A program made the position numbers and the translations under genes. Source: Candidatus Aegiribacteria sp. (GTDB lineage Bacteria > Fermentibacterota > Fermentibacteria > Fermentibacterales > JCC-6). From it: a stretch of 64,000 nt of DNA. The stretch covers positions 17,337 through 81,336 of the forward strand of contig WTBT01000005.1 in NCBI GenBank assembly GCA_013138965.1, written 5' to 3'. The notes under the pieces were generated by a model. The model was not told the origin of the DNA, searched no databases, and saw nothing but the letters and a program-made list of their open reading frames with translations. Positions 27,781 through 36,419 of this stretch are shown piece by piece (position 1 is the first letter of the stretch; every line of letters begins with the position of its first letter).

Positions 27781-28569
27781 TTACTCAGTCAATGCTTCGT
27801 ACAGCATTCTGAATCCCTGATCAGTATCAGCAGGGTCATCAATCCCTTCGGCCATAACAACTACACCTAAATCGGAGGCCAGGGGTCTGACTATGATAAT
27901 GAACAGATAGCGCCATTCACCAGTATCATCAATCCATCCGTAGATGTCATTCCCCAGTCCCAGGGTTTCCCTGTTGTGGTCGGACAGGGGGGGATTTGCC
28001 CCAATGTTTGCCACATTGGGCCTGTTAAGATTGTCGTAGATGATCTTCAGAAATTCAAGAGCGTCTCTTGCGGTGATATAGTTCGGGTTCACCTGCGGGC
28101 AATCGGGGTAGACAAACTGTACACCGTTTACAACAGTGCCGGTAAAAAAACCCTGTTCGATCCAGTCGTTAACCCGCTGCTCACCCATGGTGTACAGCAC
28201 GGCCTGGCAGGTGCCGCGTCCTCCCTGCTGAGACCAGTGAAGCTTCTCCCAGAACTGCTCGTTTCTTGCTATGAGGGAATCAAGCGGCAACACTCCCTCA
28301 TTGGACATCTCTATACCACATGCGGTCATGGGAAGGTGGGGTGATTCCATCTGAAATCGTCTGTTCCCGTCCAGTGTTTCCGATGCCCCCGTGTTCAGCT
28401 CTATCACTCCGATCCCCCAGAACCCGCCATACTGCCCACTGATCCCATCAAGGATATCACCAAGATCACCAGGCAGAGCTGCCTCCGATGATGTCACCAT
28501 TACTCCGGTTCCGGTGAACATGCAGGCAATCAAAAGTACTGCCGGTGAGCAAATAAGTGAACGGTACAT
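27781..28569 (-). CDS. Exported protein resembling a degraded class A beta-lactamase fold (paralogue 1)
   Basis: The 262-residue protein has a signal helix (about 5-30). GIGVIELNTGASETLDGN is followed by FQMESPHLPMTACGIEM: the position of SxxK reads SPHL, so the Ser may remain but the Lys is gone. Near the end, LGNDIYGWIDDTGEW and LFIIIVRPLASDLGVVV correspond to the terminal strands and match the downstream paralogue. The ATG at 28569 is chosen because GGAGG lies seven bases upstream and the signal helix starts there; an in-frame start at 28680 would cross a terminator. Function unknown. Confidence 0.6.
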   Translation of the reverse strand: MYRSLICSPAVLLIACMFTGTGVMVTSSEAALPGDLGDILDGISGQYGGFWGIGVIELNTGASETLDGNRRFQMESPHLPMTACGIEMSNEGVLPLDSLIARNEQFWEKLHWSQQGGRGTCQAVLYTMGEQRVNDWIEQGFFTGTVVNGVQFVYPDCPQVNPNYITARDALEFLKIIYDNLNRPNVANIGANPPLSDHNRETLGLGNDIYGWIDDTGEWRYLFIIIVRPLASDLGVVVMAEGIDDPADTDQGFRMLYEALTE

Positions 28570-28587
28570 ATTCAGTCCTCCATATTG

Positions 28588-28612
28588 AAAAAAGGGGAGC
28601 GTTAAGCTCCCC
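28588..28612 (-). terminator. Rho-independent terminator after the FnIII-like lipoprotein gene
   Basis: On the minus strand a 7-bp stem (GGGGAGC 28594-28600 with GCTCCCC 28606-28612) is followed by six T residues (28588-28593). It ends only about ten bases before the ribosome-binding site of the downstream gene, so that gene must rely on read-through or a promoter overlapping the hairpin. Confidence 0.8.
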
Positions 28613-28636
28613 CCGTATTGTTCCTTGAAATCTCTT

Positions 28637-29449
28637 CTAGTTGCTTGTGAAGAGAGTAAGGCCGTCTGTCTGGATCTCATAGCTGAAGCTTACCATTGTG
28701 CCGTTTGTGGTGGCAGGATCAGGGGTGACAACAATATTGTACATCTTCACGTAATGCCCGTTCTGCAGGTGGAGGAAAACCCTTACATCACCTGCGTAGA
28801 GGCCGTAGTTCGGGTACCATGATCCGGTACCGTAGAGTTCACAGTAACCCGCGGCTGCCGGCTCTGCCATGTGGGTGGTGTTGCCGTTACCGTAGGGGGA
28901 GAGTGTGCCCGAGTAAAGCCTTACGGTATTATCACCGCGAAGGGGCGCATCCTCATCGAAGGCGTAGATATCCTGCTTGAATGAGGTGCTTATTGCCGAA
29001 CCGGTCTGACCGGAAGTTTCGCCGAAGATGAAGCCGCTGGGCTGAGTGGCAATACTGTAGTTGTCATAGATAGTGTAAGTTGTCGAGACAACAGTCGGCA
29101 ATGTGTTCTCTACGTTGGAGTTGTTGGCTGAGGTGTTGGTTCCCTTGTAGGCCTTCACTGTGTAGTAACCAGCAGAAGTCGCATTAACATGGGTTCCGCT
29201 GGTTCCGGATGTAACATCGGCCCCTTCTATCCAGTCGGCGGTTGTTGTCTCGCGGAAATAAACCTTGTAACCGTCAACATCATCAACAGCGTTCCAGGAC
29301 ATGTCAACATTCCTGCCAGATGAGGATGTGTTAATTGTAAGTCCGGTTACATCTGCAAGTGTACCGGAAGGACCGGCAGGATCGTCTCCCGCGCAGCCAG
29401 CCATCAGTACGATTCCGGCTACAAGTAGTATAAGTCCGAGTTTTTTCAT
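28637..29449 (-). CDS. Lipoprotein with fibronectin-type-III-like domain
   Basis: The 270-residue protein has a lipoprotein signal ending LMAGC (residues 15-19), then a Gly/Ser linker. An FnIII-like domain spans about 35-115, with VDMSWNAVDDVDGYKVYF the typical W-x(n)-Y pattern. The C-terminal half is beta-rich with many Thr, Tyr and Gly and no recognised family. It is probably surface- or periplasm-facing. It follows the 822-residue repeat protein by 78 bp and may be co-transcribed with it. Confidence 0.75.
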   Translation of the reverse strand: MKKLGLILLVAGIVLMAGCAGDDPAGPSGTLADVTGLTINTSSSGRNVDMSWNAVDDVDGYKVYFRETTTADWIEGADVTSGTSGTHVNATSAGYYTVKAYKGTNTSANNSNVENTLPTVVSTTYTIYDNYSIATQPSGFIFGETSGQTGSAISTSFKQDIYAFDEDAPLRGDNTVRLYSGTLSPYGNGNTTHMAEPAAAGYCELYGTGSWYPNYGLYAGDVRVFLHLQNGHYVKMYNIVVTPDPATTNGTMVSFSYEIQTDGLTLFTSN

Positions 29450-29527
29450 GGATTTTCCTTTCTGATTTAGGTTCTGTGCAATTCTATTTCTGACACATAG
29501 GCAAAATAAACCTGCGGGTTCAGCATG

Positions 29528-31996
29528 TCAATTAAGTTGACCGTTCCCGTTCACCCCGCTTTCATCCTCCCCGGAAATCTTTTCTTCAATGAGCCGTAGC
29601 GCACGTTCGGCCGCGGACCTCACGTCAAGCGTGTGGTCCTGTACAAGTTCCTCCAGAGTCTCAATAGCGCCGGCATCGCAGATTTCCCCGATCGAAACTG
29701 CGACTTCCCGTCTTACTCTGTCTGCCGCATCCCCGACCAACGGCAGTATGACCGTGAGTGATTCAGGGTTTCCTATTTTCCCCAGCGCCTTTACAATTCC
29801 TGTTGTCAGGCCTGTAGAGATACTGTCGCCCGGACATGCCAGCATTCGCTCAAGTGGAATTCTCGCCCTGTCGTCCTCGAGTTTTCCGAGAAAATAAATC
29901 AGATTCCCTCCGTTCCTGACCGGTATGCTGTCAATTCTATTCAGCATATTCAGCATAAGTTCCATTGAAATGTCGATATTCTCGCTGAACACTTTTTCCA
30001 TGGCCCGGCTTGAAAGGCCGCTAAGGGTTCCCATATGATCCTCCATCAGATACCGTACCGCCTCTTCTCCCCTTGATGCCAGCTCCTCGCGGTGGGCGTT
30101 GACCTTTTCATTGTTGGGGCCGACAGCCCATTCCGAAGCAATGGAAAACAGCGAATCAAGTTCAAGTGATTCGGGGTCGCCGATGGGGTCCTGGGGATCA
30201 AGCCCTCCCGGAGTCAGTTTAGGAAGATCGACGCCGACACCGTATTCCCGATTCAGCCAGCGGGTTGAATCGGAGCCGGAGCCGAGGTAAATATCATGAT
30301 CGGCCAGGTCAATGAATACTCCCGCTCCAGAGGATCCTCTTGCCCACCGGGCTTCACCCTGTCCTCCTCCCCTCGCGCAATACGTATCATCCCCCTCTAT
30401 ATCGATGAAGATAGACGCGGAATTCGTCAGGGAGAGGGACTGCCCCCCGCCTGCGCAGTACCAGTCATTCCCGCCGCCGTCAAGAAGAAACCCTGTGGAA
30501 AGATCATGGGCGCTTCCCTGGGCCGGCCCGTTTCTCGAGAAGTAACTGTCGTCACCGTCTCCGTCCCACAGGCACCCGGACGCAAGATGAATCCCGGATC
30601 CCTGGCTGTACTGGGCTGCCTGGTAGGTATCCTGTCCCCCCTGGTCATACAGCATTCCCAGGCTGTAGAAGTATGAGCATCCCTGACCGAATACTTCTGC
30701 CCTGTAAGTATCGTTACCCTCTCCGAAGTCCGCCAGAAGCCCGATGCCTCCGGCTATGAGGGGCCTCAGTCCCATTCCGAAACCCTGTGACATGGCCTGA
30801 TTGTCATCCGGCAGCAGTGGTTCATGGGAGTACCTGAATCCGGCCAGTGAACAGTCACTGCCATCCATATCAACCAGGATTCCCATGCCTGAAGGCCCTC
30901 CGAACCCCTGTCCGAACATATCGACCTGTCTGAAATCATCTCCGGAACCGTCGAACAGGATCCCCATGCCCAGGCAACCGGCTCCCTGGCTGAACGTGCC
31001 GCTTCTGAAATAGTCTTCACCCTGAAGATCAATAAGAAAGCCTAAACCCATCAATCCTGCCCCCTGTGAAAAATCCTCAGCCCTGTATGAATCATTCCCT
31101 TCAAGGTCAATCACTCCCCCCAGTCCCATAAGGCCGCATCCCTGGCTGACCGGAGAAGCGCTTGAATAGGTATCGTCTCCATAGAGGTCTATCACCACGG
31201 CAATTCTTTTTCCCGCAGGTCCTGCAGCCCCTCCTAAACCATCTCCATAGAAATCGTTTCCACCAATGTCGATGATAAGCTCAAATGGACAATCCTCCGT
31301 GTATATGTTATTTCCTCTTCCTCCTATCACCCATCTGACAGGACCGTCCCAACAGAACGATGCTGTAGTTCCATAGACACCCGGAAGCGTAACTGCTAAT
31401 TCGTTAGGCCATTGTGCTTCCCGAAGAGCTTTTGCAGCAGCTACGAGTTCATCAAGCGGTATGCTTACATCGAAATGGCATGCTTCAAAGAGCGCGGCAA
31501 GCGTATCCATTTCCATATCACCATTCGGAAAAGATTCCACGCCCCAGGTCTGAACAATCGAATCCCAGTCAAGAGGATCGTTCTCGTTCAGCCAGACAGC
31601 GGGAATTACAGTAGTAAGTGAATCCACCATCTTCCGCCCCATACTTTCCATCATATTCTGCATAAGGGAATCGGCTTCCTCAAGCAGACCTATGATTGCA
31701 GTAAGCGCTTCCCTGCCGGTTTCATCCGATTCCAGAAGCCTGTAATCTGTCAGCATCTCGAGATGTTCTTCAAGGATCAGAGGAATTTCCTCAACGTGCT
31801 GAATGGCCCTTAATACTGTCGAGTCAGCGAGGTGAACCCCCGTTGCCCAGTGTCTGTCAAAATCCAGCTGTTCTCTGGTCAGGTTCAGTGTGTCCATGGC
31901 GAGCGTCATGGCGGAGTCCGCTGAGGGCGGCCATGGGTCTCCGGGCTGCAGCCCGGAAAAGAGTACTGCGGAAATAAGCATGATAACTGTTGTCAT
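29528..31996 (-). CDS. Exported protein with twelve Asp/Gly-rich repeats and C-terminal HEAT repeats
   Basis: The 822-residue protein has an N-terminal signal helix (about 1-16) and a helical region to about residue 215. Some twelve repeats follow (about 238-590), each with a core like (V/L)IDxxGDDxY and often followed by SQGxG. Cores sit near residues 241, 268, 295, 321, 347, 373, 421, 448, 475, 503, 530 and 561. HEAT-like helical pairs come last (about 640-815: IVKALGKIGNPESLTVILPL, RREVAVSIGEICD, RSAAERALRLIEE). The repeats suggest a beta-solenoid, possibly binding Ca2+ through the Asp-rich turns as RTX repeats do, but the spacing (mostly 25-30) differs from RTX. I recognise no named family. 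Confidence 0.75.
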   Translation of the reverse strand: MTTVIMLISAVLFSGLQPGDPWPPSADSAMTLAMDTLNLTREQLDFDRHWATGVHLADSTVLRAIQHVEEIPLILEEHLEMLTDYRLLESDETGREALTAIIGLLEEADSLMQNMMESMGRKMVDSLTTVIPAVWLNENDPLDWDSIVQTWGVESFPNGDMEMDTLAALFEACHFDVSIPLDELVAAAKALREAQWPNELAVTLPGVYGTTASFCWDGPVRWVIGGRGNNIYTEDCPFELIIDIGGNDFYGDGLGGAAGPAGKRIAVVIDLYGDDTYSSASPVSQGCGLMGLGGVIDLEGNDSYRAEDFSQGAGLMGLGFLIDLQGEDYFRSGTFSQGAGCLGMGILFDGSGDDFRQVDMFGQGFGGPSGMGILVDMDGSDCSLAGFRYSHEPLLPDDNQAMSQGFGMGLRPLIAGGIGLLADFGEGNDTYRAEVFGQGCSYFYSLGMLYDQGGQDTYQAAQYSQGSGIHLASGCLWDGDGDDSYFSRNGPAQGSAHDLSTGFLLDGGGNDWYCAGGGQSLSLTNSASIFIDIEGDDTYCARGGGQGEARWARGSSGAGVFIDLADHDIYLGSGSDSTRWLNREYGVGVDLPKLTPGGLDPQDPIGDPESLELDSLFSIASEWAVGPNNEKVNAHREELASRGEEAVRYLMEDHMGTLSGLSSRAMEKVFSENIDISMELMLNMLNRIDSIPVRNGGNLIYFLGKLEDDRARIPLERMLACPGDSISTGLTTGIVKALGKIGNPESLTVILPLVGDAADRVRREVAVSIGEICDAGAIETLEELVQDHTLDVRSAAERALRLIEEKISGEDESGVNGNGQLN

Positions 31997-32116
31997 TGTA
32001 ATTACCTTTCACATGTTTATCGATATGCTCTGTATCTGCCTGAGATAACCATACGGGAAGATTTGAACAAGCCTTCAGGTTTGACGATGAAATACATCGT
32101 TCATAGTTTTGATTCT

Positions 32117-32199
32117 GGATTGGGGGTGGCCCGGAAATTCCGGGCCTGAGAATCTGACCCCTTGAACTTGACCCGGGTAATGCCGGCGTAAGAAAATCC
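32117..32199 (+). promoter_or_regulatory. TPP riboswitch (THI element)
   Basis: The conserved thi-box elements are all visible: GGGGTG after the P1 strand, CCTGAGAA, then ACCCCTTGAACTTGA, and GGGTAATGCCGGCG. P1 pairs GGATT (32117-32121) with AATCC (32195-32199). It lies directly upstream of thiE, and the GGAGG ribosome-binding site (32200-32204) follows the 3' edge of P1 at once, pointing to control of translation initiation. No terminator hairpin with a T-run lies between it and thiE. Confidence 0.95.
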
Positions 32200-32209
32200 G
32201 GAGGTTTTC

Positions 32210-32833
32210 GTGAACCATGAACAGCTTTCGCTGTATCTTGTAACCGACCCTGTCCTCTGCGGCAGCAGGGGGGTGGAGGAAACCTGCAGGCTTGCCCTTG
32301 AAGCAGGAGTTGGTGCCCTGCAGCTCCGGGACAAGAATGCTTCCACCCGTGAGCTGATTCAGATGGCGGTTATCCTGCGAAATCTCTGCAGAAAGCATGG
32401 TGCGCTGTTTATCGTGAATGACAGGATTGACGTTGCCATGGCGGTCGGGGCCGACGGAGTTCATCTGGGACAGGATGATATGCCTGTTTTCCTGGCCAGA
32501 AAATTTCTGGGGCCCGATGCCGTGATAGGAGCATCCGCCAGATCGCCCCGAGAGGCTGAATCCGCATGGAGGGAGGGGGCCGATTATATAGCGGCGAATC
32601 TTATCTTCCCCACGGACACGAAGGCCGATCTTCCCGAACCTCTGGGAACTGAAGCCATAGCGGAACTGAAAAAGGCTTCCCCTCTGCCCCTTGTTGCAAT
32701 AGGAGGAATAAATCCATCCAATGCGGATATAGTCCGGGAAGCGGGCGCTGACGGTATTGCCGTTGTGTCGGCAATTATGGCGGCAGAGGATGTACAGGAG
32801 GTGGTCAGGGCTTTTCTGAGTGGAGCAGAGTAA
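32210..32833 (+). CDS. thiE: Thiamine-phosphate synthase
   Basis: The 207-residue TIM-barrel enzyme joins the pyrimidine (HMP-PP) and thiazole (THZ-P) moieties to make thiamine phosphate. Family motifs visible are LYLVTDP, ALQLRDKNAS, FIVNDRIDVA, ADGVHLGQDD, IGASARSPREA and VAIGGINPSNA. The start is GTG at 32210, five bases after GGAGG. It is under the adjacent TPP riboswitch and is followed 32 bp later by thi4. No thiC or thiD is in the window. Confidence 0.97.
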   Translation: MNHEQLSLYLVTDPVLCGSRGVEETCRLALEAGVGALQLRDKNASTRELIQMAVILRNLCRKHGALFIVNDRIDVAMAVGADGVHLGQDDMPVFLARKFLGPDAVIGASARSPREAESAWREGADYIAANLIFPTDTKADLPEPLGTEAIAELKKASPLPLVAIGGINPSNADIVREAGADGIAVVSAIMAAEDVQEVVRAFLSGAE

Positions 32834-32865
32834 ATCTTTTTGAACATGAGACATTACAATACGGA

Positions 32866-33663
32866 ATGGAGATTTCCTTGAGCAAGTTAAATGATGTTGA
32901 AATAACCAGGGCTATTATAGATACTTATATGAGCACCCTGCTCGACAATCTTGAGCTGGATGTGGCGATTGCAGGAGGCGGTCCAGCGGGGCTGACTGCC
33001 GCAAGGGAACTGGCTCTGAGGGGTCATAAAGTGGCTCTTTTCGACAGGAAGCTTTCACCCGGGGGCGGCATGTGGGGTGGAGGAATGGGCTTCAACGTAA
33101 TCGTTGTCCAGGAGGAGGGGAAAAGTATTCTCGAGGAACTTGGAGTGAGAACATCGCTTTACTCTCCCGGTTACTTCACAGCTAATTCAGTTGAATCCAT
33201 CGCCACTCTTATAGCTGAGGCCTGCAGGGCTGGTGTATCCATTTTCAACCTTTTCTCAGTGGAAGATGTAATGATAGATCCTGACAGGATTACCGGTGTG
33301 GTGGTTACCTCCAGCCCTATTGAAATTGCCGGCCTTCATGTGGATCCCGTGTGTGTCTCCGCGAAATACGTAATCGAAGCCACCGGTCATCCACTTGAGG
33401 TTCTGCACACTGTTATTGAAAAAACCGGTTTTGGACTGAGAACTCCTTCGGGCGGCATAGAGGGAGAAAGGTCCATGAATGCGGATATGGGAGAGAGAGC
33501 TCTGGCGGAAAATACCATTGAAATCGTGCCCGGCCTTTTTGTTGCCGGCATGGCCGCGAACGCAGCCATGGGCGCTCATCGAATGGGACCGGTATTCGGA
33601 GGGATGCTTCTGTCAGGGAAAATTGCGGCGGAGAAAATCCATACGCTTCTGTCGGGGACGTAG
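32866..33663 (+). CDS. thi4: Thi4-family thiazole synthase, archaeal sulfide-dependent type
   Basis: The 265-residue FAD/NAD-binding protein has an N-terminal Rossmann motif VAIAGGGPAGLTAA (about 33-46), GGGMWGGGMGFN and the C-terminal GMAANAAMGAHRMGPVFGGM. Thi4 builds the thiazole carboxylate from NAD and glycine. Yeast and plant enzymes give up a Cys sulfur (in a TQSCMDP-like segment); this protein has AGLHVDP there, so the Cys is His, as in methanogen enzymes that use free sulfide catalytically. This fits an anaerobe. Co-located with thiE under the TPP riboswitch. Confidence 0.92.
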   Translation: MEISLSKLNDVEITRAIIDTYMSTLLDNLELDVAIAGGGPAGLTAARELALRGHKVALFDRKLSPGGGMWGGGMGFNVIVVQEEGKSILEELGVRTSLYSPGYFTANSVESIATLIAEACRAGVSIFNLFSVEDVMIDPDRITGVVVTSSPIEIAGLHVDPVCVSAKYVIEATGHPLEVLHTVIEKTGFGLRTPSGGIEGERSMNADMGERALAENTIEIVPGLFVAGMAANAAMGAHRMGPVFGGMLLSGKIAAEKIHTLLSGT

Positions 33664-33714
33664 CACACTTCTTCAACTTATGGGTGTTATTAATAAGATA
33701 TTATAAATATAATA

Positions 33715-34686
33715 CTAAAGTTCAAAATCGATTCCCGGGAGGTAGCTGTCAGGAGATGTTACCGGGTCCTGAACCCATCCGTTCTCAAACCCCAGTTCCT
33801 CGAGTATTTCCAGCGCCTCCGAGTATTCCTCCGGCCTGAGTTTTCTTGCGAGTGGAGGAAAACTGCGGGCTTTGTGAGCGGGATAGTACTGGGACATGAG
33901 GCTTACAAAGACATCATTGCCAAGCTCTTCGGCTATGAATCGGAGAACATCCCCGGTTCCTGCGATCCCGCCCGGCAGCACAAGGAGACGGATTATCAGC
34001 CCGCGTACGGCCGTTCCCGACGGATCGGTCAGGAGGGTTCCCACCTGCCTGTACATCTCCCGGATGGATTTCCTGGCGGTTTCAGGATAATCCGGAGCAT
34101 CGGAGTAGATATATCCGTATTCGCTGTTCCAGTACTTGAAATCGGGAAGGTATATATCCACCATGCCATCAAGCAGCGAAAGCAATTCCATGGAATCGTA
34201 TCCGTTGGTATTGTAGATGACCGGCAGACTGAAGCCCCTCTCCGCTGCCAGGTTCAGAGCTTCGAATATCTGAGGAGCGTAATGAGTAGGGGATACGAAA
34301 CCAGCCGTGGGGCATCCCTGCTTCTGAAAACGAAGTAGTTTTTCTGCAATCTCAGCGGTGGAAATGCTCCAGTCGGAACCGGTATTGCCTTCAGGCTGGC
34401 TGATTGAGTGGTTCTGGCAGAAGACGCATTTCATGTTGCATCTTCCCAGGAAGATATTTCCCACGCCGAAACCCCCGGTAAGAACCGGCTCTTCTCCCCT
34501 GTGCAGGCAGGAAGAAGCTACTTCAAGGAGTTTTCCCGCCCCACAGTAGCCTCTTTCCCCGGCCAGCCGGTTTACCCCGCATCTTCGGCCGCACAGCCTG
34601 CACTCGAAAAGAAGTTCGTTCAGATCTCGAACTCTTGCAGCAAGCTCTCCCTTTTCGAGTAACTCCAAGTATCCAGGTTTGTACAT
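33715..34686 (-). CDS. PflX-type radical SAM protein (COG1313 family)
   Basis: The 323-residue protein has an N-terminal Cys cluster (CRLCGRRCGVNR ... GYCGA, about 29-48) followed by the radical-SAM motif CNMKCVFCQNH (about 83-93) that binds the 4Fe-4S/SAM centre. The arrangement matches PflX-like proteins related to pyruvate formate-lyase activases; the target is not known. Its ATG overlaps the stop of the upstream ABC transporter gene by one base. Converges with thi4. Confidence 0.88.
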   Translation of the reverse strand: MYKPGYLELLEKGELAARVRDLNELLFECRLCGRRCGVNRLAGERGYCGAGKLLEVASSCLHRGEEPVLTGGFGVGNIFLGRCNMKCVFCQNHSISQPEGNTGSDWSISTAEIAEKLLRFQKQGCPTAGFVSPTHYAPQIFEALNLAAERGFSLPVIYNTNGYDSMELLSLLDGMVDIYLPDFKYWNSEYGYIYSDAPDYPETARKSIREMYRQVGTLLTDPSGTAVRGLIIRLLVLPGGIAGTGDVLRFIAEELGNDVFVSLMSQYYPAHKARSFPPLARKLRPEEYSEALEILEELGFENGWVQDPVTSPDSYLPGIDFEL

Positions 34687-36419
34687 TATTCCATTTCCGC
34701 CGCAAGGACCAACCGGTAGAGCCTGTTGTCTCTGAGAAGATTCTCATGAGTATCGAAAGCCTTCATCTTTCCTTCATGAACGAAAATCACCTTGTCACTC
34801 CTTCTGACGGTTGACTGTCTGTGAGAAACAACAAGTATCAGAGCATCCTTTCTGGCCTCCGCGAGCTCCTGCCAGAACGCCTCTTCCTTTTCCGCGTCCA
34901 GCGCGGCCGTACAGTCGTCGAATAGGAACAGGGAGGGGTTCCCCGCAAGCGCACGCGCGATCGCGATACGCTGCTTCTGCCCGCCGCTGACTCCAACACC
35001 GCCCTGACCAAGCACTGTTTCCACACCGGCTTCAAGTTCGGTTCCATCCAACCCTGCTATCCGCAGCGAATCCGCTACAACTTCATCGGAAATCTCCCTG
35101 CTCAGTCTGACATTCTCTCCAACCGATTCGCTGAAGAGAACAGATTCCTGCGGCACATAGCCGGTTTCGGAGATAAGGTATTCTTCCGACAGCTCGTTCA
35201 GATCTGTTCCGTTGTACAGAATTCTTCCTTCGGTGCATGGAAGCTGGCCTGTCAGGATCTTCAGTACAGTGGATTTCCCGCTTCCAACCTCACCTACGAG
35301 CGCGAACATCCCCGGGCTGCCAAGCTGGACATCAAGCCCGGTAATCCCCGCTTCGGTTCCGGAGTATCTGAAACCTGCCGATTCCATTTTCAGGCTTGAG
35401 ACTGCGCCTTCTCCTTCGACACCTTCCCTTTCGGAAGCATCGGGGAAATTCAGAATTTCTTTCTCTCTGTCTATTGATGCAAAAGCCTGCCTCGATGTTA
35501 CAAAGAGGTTGGGAATGTCCATCATTGGCGCAAGAAGCATATCGAGATAAACGTAGAAAGCGTAAAATTCCCCTATGCCGATGCGGTTCCAGATAACGAA
35601 GACCCCCCCGACGCACATAACCGTTACTTTCCCCATCTGGCCGATGACACTGTATACTCCATGAAGAATCATGATCAGCCTGGTTATGGAAAGGTCTATA
35701 TCCAGCCTTTCATCAAGCAGGCCTCTGAGCCTTCCGGCCTGCCCTTCCTCGGCATTGTAGGCCTTGATTATGGGAATGCCGGCAAATGTGCTGTCCAGAA
35801 GGTTGCCGGTATGACTCGTGGCTTTTCTGCTTTCCTCGACCCTTCTGCCCAGCCTGTTCTCTACCCGGGTAAATATCAGGAACATCACCGGAAGAGGAAC
35901 CAGCGCTATCAGCGTCAATTCCCAACTCATTAAGAACATCACGCCAAGGCAGAAAACCAGTCTTGATGATGATTCAAGCGCTCTGAAAACCGCAGAGCAG
36001 CTGAACCAGGCTATTCGCGGATAGTCTACGATATCATCGGTAAGCCTGGTAGTAAGATCTCCTGGTCTGAAAGTATTCCAGAACCTGTAATCCTTTTTCA
36101 TCAGGCTGGCGAAAATCCGGTCTCTTATATCAAGTCCTAGCTTGCTGTTAAGCCAGGCCCTTGCCCCGGGATACAAACCAGAGATGAACCTGGCAAAAGC
36201 CAGTACTGCAAGAACTATTACGATCTTTCGAAATTCGCTGCTGCTTCCCGCGGAGTCCAGAATCTGCTGTACATTATCCAGCAGATAGCGGAAGACCAGG
36301 GGGAAACTCAATGCTACGGCACTGGATATCAGAGTGAAGAACACCAGAACGACAAGATGTTTCTTATGAGGTTTCCAGAAGCCTATTATCCATTTCAGAT
36401 ATCCTCGGTACTCAGGCAT
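34686..36419 (-). CDS. ABC exporter half-transporter with degenerate ATPase site
   Basis: The 577-residue protein has six predicted membrane helices in the first 320 residues and a C-terminal nucleotide-binding domain. Walker A is GEVGSGKST, the signature is GVSGGQKQRIAIARAL and Walker B is LFLFDDCTAALD. The residue after Walker B is Asp rather than Glu, as in the degenerate site of heterodimeric exporters. The H-loop His is kept (VSHRQST). The ATG at 36419 overlaps the partner's stop by 8 bp and is preceded by a GGGGG run; an in-frame start at 36470 would lie inside the partner. Substrate unknown. Confidence 0.92.
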   Translation of the reverse strand: MPEYRGYLKWIIGFWKPHKKHLVVLVFFTLISSAVALSFPLVFRYLLDNVQQILDSAGSSSEFRKIVIVLAVLAFARFISGLYPGARAWLNSKLGLDIRDRIFASLMKKDYRFWNTFRPGDLTTRLTDDIVDYPRIAWFSCSAVFRALESSSRLVFCLGVMFLMSWELTLIALVPLPVMFLIFTRVENRLGRRVEESRKATSHTGNLLDSTFAGIPIIKAYNAEEGQAGRLRGLLDERLDIDLSITRLIMILHGVYSVIGQMGKVTVMCVGGVFVIWNRIGIGEFYAFYVYLDMLLAPMMDIPNLFVTSRQAFASIDREKEILNFPDASEREGVEGEGAVSSLKMESAGFRYSGTEAGITGLDVQLGSPGMFALVGEVGSGKSTVLKILTGQLPCTEGRILYNGTDLNELSEEYLISETGYVPQESVLFSESVGENVRLSREISDEVVADSLRIAGLDGTELEAGVETVLGQGGVGVSGGQKQRIAIARALAGNPSLFLFDDCTAALDAEKEEAFWQELAEARKDALILVVSHRQSTVRRSDKVIFVHEGKMKAFDTHENLLRDNRLYRLVLAAEME

